From Leptoclinus maculatus (lineage: Eukaryota > Chordata > Actinopteri > Perciformes > Stichaeidae), in contig JAVDOI010000012.1 of the NCBI GenBank assembly GCA_032191485.1, positions 10,106,635 to 10,170,634 of the forward strand: a stretch of 64,000 nucleotides of DNA, given 5' to 3'. Positions 1 to 13,560 of the stretch are shown in pieces. Under the pieces are notes generated by a model. That model was not told the DNA's origin. It saw only the letters and a list, made by a program, of their open reading frames with translations, and ran no database searches. The stretch's first letter is position 1; the number at the start of each line of letters is the position of its first letter. The position numbers and the translations under genes are program-made.

Positions 1-1186
1 GTATCAGGCATTCATGTATTCTCTTGTTAAACACAGGAAATGAGAAGGAATTTGTGTGCCTGGCTGGTGTCTGGCGTGTTGGTGATGAATCCCCCCCCCC
101 CCTCCCCAGGGTGACTCATACTTCCAGTCCACTCACCCTGATGCAGCTCCAACTCATGCCCCAAAGGGACTGACTTCATTGTAGGCTGGACATTATACAT
201 CCATCTCCAAAGGGGACTGATAATGAATCTGTCAGTACACCTCATACCCTAGTGCCACCCGTCTTTTACGGCGCCATGTAACATGCAGTAACCACACTCG
301 CATACTATATGTGCAGATATACTGTGACACAGTGGTGGATGTTCACTTTGGCGCAAATGACACATTTCAATAATTATGTAAGGAAATGTCTGTTTTTCCT
401 CCTCAAAGTTGTGCTTGCAATGCAAAACGGATGTGGTGAGAGTGCCCTGCTGTCACAAAAGCTTTTCAAATCACAGATGACAAGCTTCACTGGCTCTTAA
501 AATGCTGTCAGCGGTCTGTCACCTGTCATCTGGCCCAAGGTACTGACCCATCTCAACATTCAATTCAAGACCATTTACTGAGGCTAAGATTGGTCCTATC
601 AGACATATTGGATTTGATTGGATACGGTGTATCATTTTCATTGTCAGATCCCTCTGGCTTGTGTCTTTTTCAATCAGCTTGACCCCTCTTCACTACAAAG
701 CTCCCATTTCCTCACTGGAGTTGCCTCGGTGGCAAAGGGTTGTTGTATTTAGACAGAGTGAAAGAGTGTGATGGTGGTGGTGTACTTTTTGCAGAATCTA
801 ATCCAGTGTGTGGGATCAGCCAGAAACTTCAACATCTAAAACTGTTGAACTGGATTAGCGTAGATGCAGGAGATAGCTGCCGAGTAGCCAAATGGGAGTT
901 CAACTTTCACCCTCCACTCTCTCCCTCTTTCTCTCTTTCTTTGGGTACAATGTGTTACTGAGCTTTAGCCATGAAAGCATAATCTTCTTAAAATCAACTC
1001 CCAGTATACTATTTTGGTACGTGGTGTAGGTGGAGGACCTACAATTTGACTTAATCCTATCCTGGTACAAGGTGTTGGAGTGTGCTGCACACTGTGGCTT
1101 GGTGAAGGTACCCATGCGTGGGTTACAGTCTGCTCTGCCAGCTGAAATAGTGTAGTAAAATAATATACACCCTCAGATGTGTCTGT

Positions 1187-1188
<2 letters not shown>

Positions 1189-1232
<44 letters not shown>

Positions 1233-1249
1233 TGTGTGTGTGTGTGTGT
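1189..1249. repeat. (TG)n microsatellite
   Basis: About 30 TG units, with one A interruption near 1226. It is intronic. Confidence 0.97.
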
Positions 1250-3884
1250 CCTGTTTCAGAAACGCTAACCTCCCCCAAGGCTAAGGTAAAAAAATAGCTT
1301 TTTTTTTTTTTGCCAAACTGAAAAGAAAGCAGCTCTCAGGTAATTGTTAGCAGCTGTGGCCATTAAGGGAGAAACATTCTTCAAAAATCGAGTGGCTAAT
1401 GCTAAACAAACACTTGGAGACAAGCTGTAAAACAGAGACCAAATCAGTATATCAGTTCATCACCCCCCACAATTTTGCTTCTACAGTTGAATTCAAAGAC
1501 AAATTTGTATATCTCAGTTGCTTCTCATACAGTAAGATTATACAGTTTGGAAAGGGATCATTTTGGCATTTTTCATATGTAGCATAACGGTGTCTACAGA
1601 GAGTTTGAGCTTTTTCCTCTTCCCTCAGTCTCTGAGCAGCAGCATCCACAATGCACTGCAAATACACATTTGATGCACCTTTACCGTGGATTTATTCAGC
1701 ACTTTTCACTCAGCAAATTGCTTCACACAGACTCACACGGTTGGGAATCCTGTTGTCTGGCACAGTGTTCAAAACCAGTGAGACCAAGGGAGAAAGGGAG
1801 AGCGAGAGAAAGAGGGGAGAAGGGCAATTTGAATTGGAGTTTGGTCAATCTTCAAACGTTTTTCCAGGGTGCTTACATGGTCTGATCAAAAGCACCCCAC
1901 TGGCACAGGCCCTTATAGCCACAAGGGGAGGCCTCTGATGCCGCTGCCATGGCTTCCCTGCTGGCCAAAGCTTCCACCCGCTAATGCCTGACTAGGTGCT
2001 GCAACATTAAGTTTGTACATAGTAAAAACAAAGTTCCTTTTTCAAACCTGTTTTTTTTTGCAGGATGTGGCATCTTTGGAAAGTTGCCCCCTGTCTTGAG
2101 TTGCAAAATATTGGTGTTTTATACATCATTTACTTGCTGTCACAAATATAACAGAAAGGTCTTAGACGTTTAGATTTCAACACCAAAACATTCAGTCTTC
2201 AGTTGGTTTCAATCTGCAACCACGACTAGATGCCACCAAATCCTATACACTGTTCCTTTAAACAATACATGTCTGAGTTTTGAGTTATTATATAACTGTA
2301 ACAAAATATAATGCTAGACACAAAAACAAACCCGTTGTAGCTTGTGCTTGCAATGCTACAGAATAAAGGTGGAACTTTGGCTAAACAAAAAAAAAAGAGA
2401 GATGTGAACAAATGGTTTGGTCTCACCCACTTTGTCACAGGTATCATCTGAAAAATGGTGATTTATTCATTACATTTGTACTACAGTTAAGAAAATGAAG
2501 TCCAAAGTTATGTGACAGTGGTTTGGATTTTGAAAACTAAATACAGCAACTCTGCGTATGCTCCATGATTTAAAGGAAGTCCTCCTACTCAGTGACGCCT
2601 GGGGACATTTATTTCTGTCCTCGGTTCTCCAGGCCTCTTTCATAATGGCCCTGTGCGTGTCTGTCTGGTTTTGTTTGTGTAAAGGATATCATAACCCACT
2701 TGTGAATATTGTGAATATCTCACATTCAGGACGGTACATTTTTTTTCTTTTCACAAATATGAACTAACACAGGCCATGGTGCCCCTGGGGTACATGTAGA
2801 ATGTTCTTCAACACTCTCATCCATCTTCACCTTTTCCTCACTTTAGTCAGTTGCAGCTCCCCGACACTGGTGATAGAGACAGACCAGCTAATGGCTGTTG
2901 TGTTGAAATGGGGGGACCAAGGACGGGTCTCTGGGGCACCAGGGTTTCTTTCAGTGGATGGATTCTCCTAAAATAGAGGCGCAATGATATTGTCAGAAGG
3001 GCTTGAGGGTATGAATCCAACCTGTTAGCGGCCTTCTCACCCAGCCTGATAAATAATGCAGGGTGAAATGGGACAGACAGGGCACAGCTTTAAGTACCTG
3101 AGAGAGAGAGAGAGAGAGAGAGCAGGCTAAAGACTGAAGTAAAGTGATGCTGAGGAAATGGATGTGTTGGGCCTGAGAGACGCTTACTCAGGTGGTAGAT
3201 TCTGTAGGCGAGTGGAATGGTAGAGTGGGAGTGAGTGAGGGAGCGTGGTAAAGAGATGGAGACAGAATTATTTTGGATTTTCCATTTACTTGCCCAAGGT
3301 TTTAATTTTCCTCTCTCTTTTTTTGTTGTTGTTGCGGTCTCATTCGCCCACCCAGAGGTGAGCCTGCCCCTCAAGGTCCCTCACATCCAACCCACACACA
3401 CATTTCTTCACTTCCTTACAATGCTGTGGGTGTGTGTTTGTATCTGCATATGTGTGTGTGTGAATGTAATAGAGTTTGCTAGATGTATTGCTCCCATATA
3501 GAAAAAAAACAGCTTCTTAACGTAAAAAGCAACTGGATGTGTGTTTGTGTGTACACGATGGGAGAGTGTGAGGGCGTCTGGAGTGGTTGAGTCTCTAAGA
3601 AGCAGTTCAAGAAAATTAAAAAAAGATCATGATAAAGTGCATTTGCTGTTAAGTGATAACTAGTCGAAATTCCACAAAGACCCACCCTACACTGCCTCTA
3701 ATTGGCTCGTACTCATTGCCTTCTTTGCAAGATTTTCTTAAGGTTATTGCTATTGAAGAAGATGTGTGATGGGTGGTTGGTAGGGTTAATGATTTCAACT
3801 CCGATGTGGATAGCAGCCTTCTTATAAAGTGCTCTCATATATATATATAACTACAATGTCCTGATTATGGCAGAAAATGTTTTT

Positions 3885-4067
3885 TAAAAATGTTGCTATG
3901 CACGTTGCCTATATGGATAGAATGAAATTACAGATCCGTTGGAGATTAACAATTTGATGAAGTATCATTATTAAACTTAATGTTGACCTTAATGTTGATA
4001 TGGCACGCTGATTAACAAGAACATTTTAAAATGGCACTTCATATATCAAAAAGGTTGCCGACCCCTG
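3885..4067. mobile_element. hAT-like (Charlie-type) transposon remnant
   Basis: The block ends in GGTTGCCGACCCCTG (4053-4067). This is the reverse complement of the CAGGGGTCGGCAACC end typical of Charlie-type hAT elements. It is preceded by the A/T-rich, TGGCAC-containing sequence usual for their termini. The opposite end was not found, so the copy looks truncated and the left limit is approximate. A (TG)n tract begins 13 bases after the end. Confidence 0.55.
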
Positions 4068-4079
4068 CTCTAGAAACAG

Positions 4080-4080
<1 letters not shown>

Positions 4081-4142
<62 letters not shown>

Positions 4143-4151
4143 TGTGTGTGT
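4081..4151. repeat. (TG)n microsatellite
   Basis: Thirty perfect TG units, followed by an AG break and a few more. Confidence 0.97.
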
Positions 4152-5651
4152 TTCTGGCCAAATGTGAATTTAGAGGTCCCTGGACCGTTGTGAGAGACTG
4201 TGTGATAGCAATCTGATTCAGATGAACTGCAGGCGTGCAGGGGGAAGGTCGGGTTATCGTGTGATCCCTAGTGGCGGCCTGCTTGGACACATATCATAGC
4301 ATGACAGACTGCTCCTACGGGTGCACACGCATAAATGCTCCGACACCCACACAGAAACAGCAGTGACCAGAGCAGCGCCGGGTCTGGCCGTGTGCGCCGT
4401 CGACATGCTTTATGGATGAGCATATTTGCTGAGGTCTCCCTTCACACTGCAGTGTCAGTAACCAGATGAAGACTGGCAAGGCCCCCCACATCCTGCCTTT
4501 CTCCTCCTACATATGGTTTTCCCATATGTCTTCTTTTCCATGTTTGGTTTAGCCTGCCAAGGTCAGACGTAGGTCAGCCGCGGAAGGCTCAACCACTTTT
4601 GAGCTCTGCCCCTCAAATGTGCCGCCTGCTGTCGTGTACTGAGCTAACCCTCAAGCTTTGAAGGCAAACCTCCCGGGGCTTTGTGTGAACTTGCATCACG
4701 TTTCTCCTACTTTACCATGGAGCAGTTTGACACACATACATACACAAAGGCCTGTGTATGTGTGTGTGTGTGTGTGTGTGTGCGTGCACATTACCCTCCC
4801 GCCCTCCCAGTTGATCTTCTTTTGACAGACATATGACCTTGACTTTCCCCTCTGTGATGTTTTATAGAGTGTCTAGCTGCTATTTGGTGCTGTCAGTATC
4901 TGAATAGATAGATGAATGTTTGGGTGGAGGGTAGCAGGCGGGGATGGACAGATGATAAAGCCATCAGCTTTCTTGGGCGGAGGCGGCCCTAGTGACATGT
5001 GACATCACGGAGACATATCTCACGCCCATCATCACGAAACACACACTGCCCCTCAAGATTTACTGTCCTGGTTATATATTTGTCCAACAAGCATCTGGTG
5101 AATAAAGAAGAAACAGGGGGCCCGTTTGGGTCAGGAGGATCATGCACCTCCAAAAAAGTCATTAGAAAGCTTTTCCACTGTTTTTGAAGTTAGGTGGTCT
5201 TGGCCTCTTCAAGGCTTTACTGAGGGAACACATCACTCATCGGGAGAAAGGGGAAAGGAAAACAGAGCTCAGGTTTCACAAAGGTATAACAATATTAGCT
5301 CATAATTCCTAACAGTTGTTGTAATCCCATCCTATATGGAATCTCAAGGGGCTAACATTTACCTCGTACCATAAAATACAAAGTTCAAAAGAAAGTATTT
5401 GAATGTCAGTTAATTATATCTCTGCCATTTTTTAATTATTCACTCTTTCACTATCCAAACAGCCCTCATGGAGTATTTCCACCTTCTCCAATCTCCAAGT
5501 CGCTAAATGATAATAATAGATTGTTTTGCAAATATTATTTGACCCAACGTCTGACATCCCTTTCAATCATTCTCCGTCTGTTTTCCCACTCCTGCTGTCA
5601 TACTGGTATAAATAGCAATCATGGACCTGTTTCCCTTCTGTTTTTCCTCAG

Positions 5652-5786
5652 ATTCGTGTAGACGGGCCGCCTCACGGTGGTGTCCAGTATGAGACGATAT
5701 CGGTCATCAAGGACGGCAGCCCTGTCCTGCGAGATATGGCTTTCTCCCTCGACCGCAACTACCTCTACGTCATGTCTGAGAGACAG
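5652..5786 (+). CDS. plxna4: Plexin A4-like, exon for the end of the sema domain
   Basis: This 135-nt exon (45 codons, phase 0 at both ends) lies between the acceptor ttcctcag and the donor gtaggt. It encodes the last blade of the sema beta-propeller. The translation begins IRVDGPPHGGVQYET, contains KDGSPVLRDMAFS and ends YLYVMSERQ, a stretch close to that of vertebrate A-type plexins. The sema domain is the ligand-binding head of these semaphorin receptors. The next exon, 22.8 kb away, continues directly into the first PSI domain, as in the family. Assignment to the A type is firm. Choosing A4 depends mainly on downstream exons. Confidence 0.93.
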
Positions 5787-5869
5787 GTAGGTGTTGGGAA
5801 AAGACGCATGCATGCAAACCTCTGTTCACTAAGTGCCCTCTTGCAGGAGAATGGAGGGTTTGTCTGTGT

Positions 5870-5872
<3 letters not shown>

Positions 5873-5913
<41 letters not shown>
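5873..5913. repeat. (TG)n microsatellite
   Basis: About 20 TG units starting 87 bases after the donor of the sema exon. Confidence 0.96.
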
Positions 5914-5918
<5 letters not shown>

Positions 5919-7536
5919 GATATGTTTAAATGTCAGGAAAAGTGTGTGAATGTGTGTGTGTGTGCTTCAGCAGGGCCCTAAGATGGCCCACCTCTCAGCA
6001 TCATGAGCATCACCACCCTCTGTTAGCTATAAATAACCTGGGTGGCACAGCGGGGGACATTATGACAGCGTTTGATAATGAAGGCGAACAATGAGGGCAG
6101 GGAGAAGAGAAAGAAACAAAAAGACAAGGTAGAATGAGAGAGAGAGAGAGAGATGAAGGGCACTTGCCGGCTGGCTCGCTGAGGCAGAGTATGAAAGGAA
6201 GAGTGATGAGGGAAAGCGGGACAGCTGGAGTAGTGTATGACTTGGAGTAAAGAGAGACACTACGCACAAAAAAAAGAGAGAGAGTGCAAGGTCATCCTAT
6301 CACACTTCTAATGAAGTGACACAGCCATTAATGCAGCTGACATACTAAGTAGGCAAAAGGCGAGGGCAGGCGAGGATGGAAGGGGGACACAAGAACAGAG
6401 TAAGGGTGAGGAAGGGAAGAAAAAAGGTGAACAGAGGAGGAGAAGTGACGGGAGGAGAGGAGAGGAGAGGAGGAGGAGCAGCTGCAGGGGAGCGTGGCAG
6501 CGCCAGCAGCCCAGGAGACAGACGACGTGCGAGGCTGTCAGTGTGAGGTGATAGATTGCAGTCCTCTCTCCTTATCTCTGCTTTTAACACACTCAACAAC
6601 TAGCTGGCTAGAGTTTACAGGTTAGGATCCGCGGTGGTCAGATGTGGTGCGAAGGAGTTATTTAGGCAATGGTGTCAATTGCCAAGAGAGGAGCAAACAG
6701 GTTTATGATAATCTACAGGTTTTTTCCCCCCTTAGTATCTGTGACTAACACATAGCTGTGCTGTGTGTGTGATTTTTATAACAATGTCAAATGCAATCAC
6801 ATCACCAGTAATAGCTCCATGCTTCAACAGGCTATCAGGCTCCGGCTGAGATTTGTAGTAGGACGGATATCTGAACCAAGTGGTGGGCCAAATTATTTAA
6901 AATATTAAATCTCTTGTTTCTTAACATTTATGCAGTAGTCAAATCCGCTTCATCCACGCACAAACACAATACATGCACACAGTATCCTACAGTGAGATGA
7001 TGACTCTCCAGCAAGGCGTGACGGATTCCACAAATAAAGACGAGTTTGTATCGAGTCTAAAGTCGGTTTCCCATATTTACTAAATCCTTTATTCACACTT
7101 ATTCCGCAGATGAAACAAGCTTTTGATGTTGAGCTCATAACTGAATGAGAAGTGATGTTGGCAAATATTATTAGTATTCAGCACATAGACTCCTCTGTCT
7201 TGCTCTCCGGGGGTTGGGGAGGATCGAAGCGGACAGACACACACACACACACACTGAAATGCTCTCAACTACTTTGGGGATGTTGCCTTGCATGTTCAAG
7301 GATACAACTCGATAGTCACGCGGATTGGGATTTTGTGTGGCCACACTTTTTTTTTTTTCAGAAATTGGGCAAATTCAACAGAACTATATATTTGTCTAGA
7401 TGCAACCGCACATAATGCATACTATTATGTGTATTCAGTCTGACATAACCTCTTTCTACTCTGGGGTGAATTAAGAATATATAGTATTGGGAATAGAATT
7501 GGGATTGGATTTTTCAAGAAAGCACAATCTACTTAA

Positions 7537-7540
<4 letters not shown>

Positions 7541-7598
<58 letters not shown>
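7541..7598. repeat. (CA)n microsatellite
   Basis: About 29 uninterrupted CA units. Confidence 0.97.
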
Positions 7599-7600
<2 letters not shown>

Positions 7601-8361
7601 AGCCACCTTCAAACCGACCCCTTTGCACTAGCTGTCAGTGACCTTTATCTCATGGTTAGCCTAAATGTCCCCTCGAGCTACACTTGAAGTCAGACACACA
7701 TGACATCACGAGATCCGTCTCGTCTGAGCTCCGCTTGGTCCCATGTGCCTGGTTTATGCCGTCTGAGGCCGAGCGCATGGTGATGGGAGACGGTAAGAAC
7801 AAAGGGAGGGATGATATCAAACAGAAAGCAGGGCAGATTTGGCTCCGGTTGCATTTCCGACTGAATAACAAAGAGGCCCTCTGTGTTTGGCACAGTGGGA
7901 AAGAGAGGATACAGAGAGACCAAGAGAGAGACAGACATTGAATGAGAGTGAGGGGGGGAGAGAGAGAGAGAGAGAGAGGGAGAAATTGGGAGAGCGAGAG
8001 TAATATTTGCTCAGCGAGGCCATGCTCCACAATCTGGGCTCGCGCTCTCTCCAGTCCTCACACCTGTCTGTGTGTGTGTGTTGTGGCGAAGCTGGGAGTC
8101 GTGGGATGTGCGAGGCCTTTTGTAAACACAAACATGCAGACGGGCACCCACAGGGACACGCACAAAGCACATGCTCCCTCTGATTTCATTTGCATAGGGC
8201 CCGACACAATGCACTGGCTCTTGCAATCACATGTACACTCGCACAAAAAAAGAAAACTATAATTACAGACACGTGCGAGCACCAGTCCTCCCATTCAGTA
8301 TTCAAATGGAATCTCCAATAGGATTTCAGAGGCTTTTCATCTAGCCTTATTCTCTCACCCG

Positions 8362-8363
<2 letters not shown>

Positions 8364-8411
<48 letters not shown>
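8364..8411. repeat. (AT)n microsatellite
   Basis: About 24 perfect AT units, fully self-complementary. Confidence 0.97.
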
Positions 8412-8414
<3 letters not shown>

Positions 8415-8761
8415 ACACCTACTGCATATGTATAGATATTCTTTCACGCTCTTACACATTCACTCTTTTACTCTTTCAGCGCTCTCTCTCTCTCTCTCTC
8501 TCATTCTCATTTGTTTCTTTCTCACACGCCCACACCAGACAGCGATCATTCACTCCCCCCCCTAACATATTTAATAGCTCCCTGTTTCACATTCGGTCCA
8601 TGCTGCTGCCATGTTACACTGTGCTTTTTGTTTTGTAGATATAATGACAATAGCATCAACCATATTAATGATGTGGTGAGATTGACCCAATGCGAGGCAG
8701 CGCAGTGGAACTGATGAAAAGACCTGGCTCACTGACTTTCTCTTCTACAGGAGCAGTATGA

Positions 8762-8763
<2 letters not shown>

Positions 8764-8820
<57 letters not shown>

Positions 8821-8821
8821 C
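8764..8821. repeat. (TG)n microsatellite
   Basis: About 29 TG units with one T-rich interruption. Confidence 0.96.
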
Positions 8822-9894
8822 GTGACTTCCTGTAGGTCGCTGCATTATTACTGACAGTCCTGAAATGCGTAACATCAGGTTTTCGCCTCACGATCTTCAG
8901 ACATCTGTGTATACCCACTATGGTGCCTCAAAAACATGCTGGTCATCTTCATAGGACTCACACTTAGGGCTTTGTGTCTTCCAGCTGTCCTTGTGCATCC
9001 TGTGATTCTGCACATCCATTGTATGGATTTCTGCCAGATCACATGTTTGAGTCATTGTTGCCTGTGTCTGTGTGTGACTGCTTTCTATATTTAGGCGATT
9101 TTGGTGCTTTTGCTGGCAAACGACGCCGGCGGCAAACGCAGTGATGGAGAGAAAAAGGTCGTAGCTGTTTTGGGAGATTCAGCTGAGCTGCCTCCTCGAC
9201 TTTTTCCCCCGCTCCTCTTCTGCTGTCTTTTCCTCTTTGTCTGCGTCAAATGAAATGCCCCCTGAAATGTCTTACATTCTTGAAACACCTCACTGCAGTT
9301 AATATAAGACCACAACTTCCACTGCTGTAACAAAGCACGCATGGCTACGTGCTACATATGTTTTACGTGGTAAAGCACAGGGGGCTTTAACCTTTATCTG
9401 TAAGCCCTACTTTACATACAACCAGAGACACCGTGCCTACAGCAATACTCCCAAGCCATACAAATTCCAGTAGAGGCTCTAATCAAACAGGTAGAAAGAG
9501 TATCCATGTGTGAATGGCAGCTGGAGCAGAGCTAAACCACTGGTGCTTTTGCCAGCTCATGCAAATTCAGTGAGTTGTTTGGCCTGGCTTCGTCCCCACC
9601 AACTGGAGTCTTTCTCTTTGTCTCTCATTCATTACCCACCACTCCTTTTTTTTTCTCTCTTTCTCATGTTTCTTTTAAGATGTGTATGCCTGAGAAATGC
9701 AAGGGCCTCACCTGTTTCTTTTACCTCTGTGATCAGTCCCGTATTTGTTTGTGTCCGTGTGTGCTGCTGTACTGCATTTTGTGAGCCATTGTACGGATAT
9801 ACAGTACAAGCATGCCGGACACTGTGGCCCGCATGAGGCCTTTAGCAGCATTTACTCTTCTTTGTTGTTGGTTTATCGACACAATGCAGCGCAC

Positions 9895-10110
9895 TGGGAT
9901 AAATGACGACAACTACCCCAGTTTGTGAAGGAGGTCTTTTGGGGCCTGGATTATTAAACATTTTTATGGGGCCTTTTCATCCCCCTTTGTGGTGTATTGT
10001 GCGGTTATGGCCGCTGGCACCCAGCAGTAGGGAGAGCACTCATCACACACGGTTGAGAATCAGTGACTGCATTATGTCGGTTGCTTTGGTCAGCAGCCAG
10101 TACGCAGAGC
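9895..10110. promoter_or_regulatory. Candidate conserved noncoding element
   Basis: A unique, repeat-free block inside the long intron. It mixes AT-rich homeodomain-like cores (GGATTATTAAACATTTTTAT) with GC-rich words, unlike the simple-sequence DNA around it, and has no open frame that resembles a protein. It reads like a developmental enhancer, but no alignment was possible. This is inference from composition only. Confidence 0.25.
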
Positions 10111-13100
10111 CCAGGCTATAATGTATTATTCATGGGAAACAATCAAGATTTAACATCTGAAAGGGTTTTGAAGTGATACCTGTGGCGTGGCCTTAGTGCT
10201 GCCTTGAAAAGGTTTTTGAAAACACCTTAATAAAGAAAAGGAAAAAACACACCAAAAAAAAAAGCACACACCAAAATGTGATGGTTACGTTTTCATCATG
10301 TCTTAATTAAATCTAAAGAAAAGAGGCAGGTGTTGACTTTGTAATTGAGCTGAATGGTTTTCGTAATGTTTTATGGCTGTGGCACACAAGAGTAGATAAT
10401 AGACCTTAACACACTGGATAGTGTTCCCCGTGAAATAGTGGCCGTCTAATTGCCAAGCTCTTCATAAGGATAAGTGTGAAATTCTTGCTAGCATGACCGA
10501 CTGAGGGATACTGAGCTGGCTTGTAAAACAGACTCGTCTTTCATGGACAGACACACAGTCCTCCCCCTATAGAGGCGTTCAGCCATGTGCTGCTGTCACT
10601 CTTCAATACACCCTTGGCTCTTTAGCAAACATTAAACCCCCCTCAGCTTCCAATCCTCGTACGCCATCCTTCCTCCCTTACCCAGCTCCATGTATGGAAC
10701 GGCAGCATTACAGCTCACAGATTATCAGAGAAGAAAAGAAGTCTTCTTTTTTTTCAAGCCTGGCAATTTCTTCCAGGTGCTCAGCTGTGAAATTTGAAAT
10801 CCATGCATGGATTCTTTCTTCTTTTTTCTTTTTTAACCATTTTTTTTTGTATGAGGCCTCTCTTCCACCTGTTCTCCCTCCAAGAACCCCGTACTTCCTT
10901 TCCCCGAGAGTTTTGTGGTTCTACTCCCTCCTTATCCCCCAGAACCTTTGTTTGGATGCTGTGGTTAGATTAGGAGGAAATGGGTTCAGTGGTTATCAAG
11001 ACGGGAGGAAATGGGATTCATTCACACCTCATCCAGGCTTAGATTAGCTGACATTCTACTGGCTCATCATTATGCAGGACTTTGGTGTGTATGACACGCT
11101 GGTTTTATGTGTTAATGGGCATGGAACGCATGATGGCTTGTAGCCAGGCCTTCCGCTGTGCACTGTAGGTGCCGCAGCTTACAGACTTTAAAAAAAAAGC
11201 GACTAGCAGCAGTGTTGGTGTAGAGCCTTTTGTTTCCCGGGTTTACTGTTTACACTGTCCGCAAACAAGCAGATTGGACTGGCTCATCTCCAGACCACTC
11301 ATTCAGAGACCGAAGAATGTGTGCATTTTGTGTGTTTTTCCTAAAAGCCCAATTCTTATTTTAACCAGAGCTTAGTAAAAGACGCTTACTTTCTTATCTC
11401 AAAGAAGAGGAACAATAATATGTTGGGGAGGGAAGCATCCTGGCAAAGGTTCAGGTCGAAATAATGGACACAACAGTAGAGCAAACAAAGTCAAAATGGC
11501 ACAGGGACAAAAGATAAGCGCTTTGTGTCTACTTCTTCTGAGCCCCTCCTTCCTTTGCACTGTTCAGTTAGTTTGCAGTCAGGGCTGAGTAGCGCAGGGG
11601 TTTTCCGGCGACTACCACAACCTCAACAAGTGTTGCCTTGCCGTCCCGTGACCCCGTGTCGGCCTCGGGGCACGCTGTTTAGCTTGCAGCTGCCGGAGAG
11701 TGAACAAGACGAGGGGTTTGACCATTGACCTTTACCTCTGTGTTTCTTACCAATCTGTCCTTCAGTGACACTCGGACAAAGAGTCCCAATAACTCGACAA
11801 CCCACCATTACAGGGCAGAAGACAATCAAGAGGCAGCTTTCAGGATGTGGGAGCATTGTGCAGAATTCAGTTTGCACTCTCTTCTCAATCCAAACACTGG
11901 AATGCTACATTACTTTCTCTCTTACCCCTGAATGTGAAGTGCTTTTCTGCATTCCACAGGGTTCAAGAGATATCTTTAATCTTGAATTTTCCCAAATTCC
12001 CCTGTTGAATGGGTGGTTGGGTTTTAAACCACATATTGGAGTTAAGAAAGATATATTGTCGACATATGGACCATACATCTGCATCCCATTCCTCCCTCAT
12101 CGAGGCTGGTCAAGAGAGAGGAACCGTGGCCACAGCTTACTAGCATCTGTTTTTTTTCAACAGACCTCAACAACAGACAAACATCGCCGGGACAGCCCCG
12201 CTATCAGTCAGACAGCAGACACTGGCCTTGATAGATTGGCTGTCATGTTTTATCTGGGATGTAAGTGCGACGGCTGGGTCAGTTTGGCAACAGTATGGGG
12301 TGAGGGCCAGCAAATCAATCGCATGGCCGCTTCCTTACCCAGGTGTTCAGCAGTTGGGGTGGGGGGGGGGGGGGGGTAGAGGAGCTGCAGCTAGGAACCA
12401 TGGGCATAGATTCTTCACTGCTTCCCTGACAGCTTCACTTGATATTGACACTTGGACAAATTAGGATAAATTCTCCTGTCAATACACACATCCAATGTTA
12501 TTGATGATGCCGTTTAGCTTTTCATTCTGAAGGAACCACTTTCATCGCTGACCCACTTGTCAAGCTCCCTTTATCTTGAGCTTATATTTGTATAGTTAGA
12601 GTTTGCGTCTTGTGCAGTTTGAAGTGAATATAGTAGTCCGACCGCACATTGCTATTACTTTGTGGTAGCTTACTTTAAGTATATGTTTTTATTGCCGTTT
12701 TTTTTTCTCTCACTCGCAGAGCGTCAAATACCGACCCTCGGGCAGTGACTGCTCTTTTGTGTTCATTCTATATTTCATTTCATTCTATATTTTTGGAGAT
12801 TTAAGGATTGCATTCTCCCTCCGTGTCCAGTCCCATCCCCCACTACAATCATTCCAATGTCTGCCTATAAGTGCTTTGTTTTTCAGGCATGTGAATTTGT
12901 ATCATGTGACTTTGCAGCTGTTGAATGAAAGATTCCCTTCTCAAATGATATGGTCTCTTTATGGGAGTTAAATTACGTACATTGTTGCATGTGCCTCATT
13001 TCCTGCCACAATCAGACGTGTTGGAAGGTTTATGTGGATGCATGTTGACATACACGCTCCATGTGTTTGGTTTATTGTTTGGACATTCTATCTGTTAATG

Positions 13101-13380
13101 TGTGGTCTCTCAGCATTGTGAGGTCAGGGGTTGTGGGAAGTTCAAGGGTTCACTGACTCTGTTCACTAAACTTAAAAGGTCACTCGGCAGGTCAGTTAGA
13201 GAAGCCCCTTCATTAAATCATGTTTTAATAGCTTCCATCTGCAGGACCACTGTTGGTAAGCTTGTTCTTTCTCATGATGACCGATATGAGTATCCTTACC
13301 CCTTTCGGCTATGTTCTAGCCATGTTTTACATGTCTGAATGTCGAAGCCCTGTTTTCTTCCTCTGTGCTTGCCCACCTAA

Positions 13381-13560
13381 CAAAGGCACCTCATTTGCAT
13401 GAGTCTCTGAGCAGGCATTGTTAATTGACTTAAGCCAGGATTAGTGTTAATCAGGTTTTGTACCCTGGAACCATTGGCCAATCCTAACCTCATTATTTGA
13501 TAGCAACACACTTCCTGTCAGCCCCCATCAAGCTGTTAATTAATAGAAGCCTGTGCACAC
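13381..13560. promoter_or_regulatory. Candidate conserved noncoding element (octamer and homeodomain-like sites)
   Basis: A repeat-free block with a POU/octamer-like ATTTGCAT (13392-13399), TGTTAATTGACTTAAG, an inverted CCAAT-type word (ATTGGCCAATCC) and CTGTTAATTAATAG. Clusters of such sites in unique intronic sequence are typical of vertebrate enhancers. Function and conservation are not shown here. Confidence 0.3.

Larger units (their letters stand above)
1..5651. other. Upstream plexin intron (left part, continues outside window)
   Basis: No coding exon is recognised here. The reading frames are short and none resembles a known protein. The stretch holds (TG)n tracts at 1189-1249, 4081-4151 and about 4759-4782, a (GA)n run at about 3102-3121, and the end of a hAT-like element finishing near 4067. 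By position it is intron upstream of the plexin exon at 5652, within the region encoding the sema domain. An unrecognised short exon cannot be fully excluded by eye. Confidence 0.7.

Noticed and set aside
11765..12379. A 204-codon open frame on the + strand
   Set aside because: It ends in a glycine run from a poly-G tract, has no recognisable domain and no splice context. It is chance openness in intron sequence.
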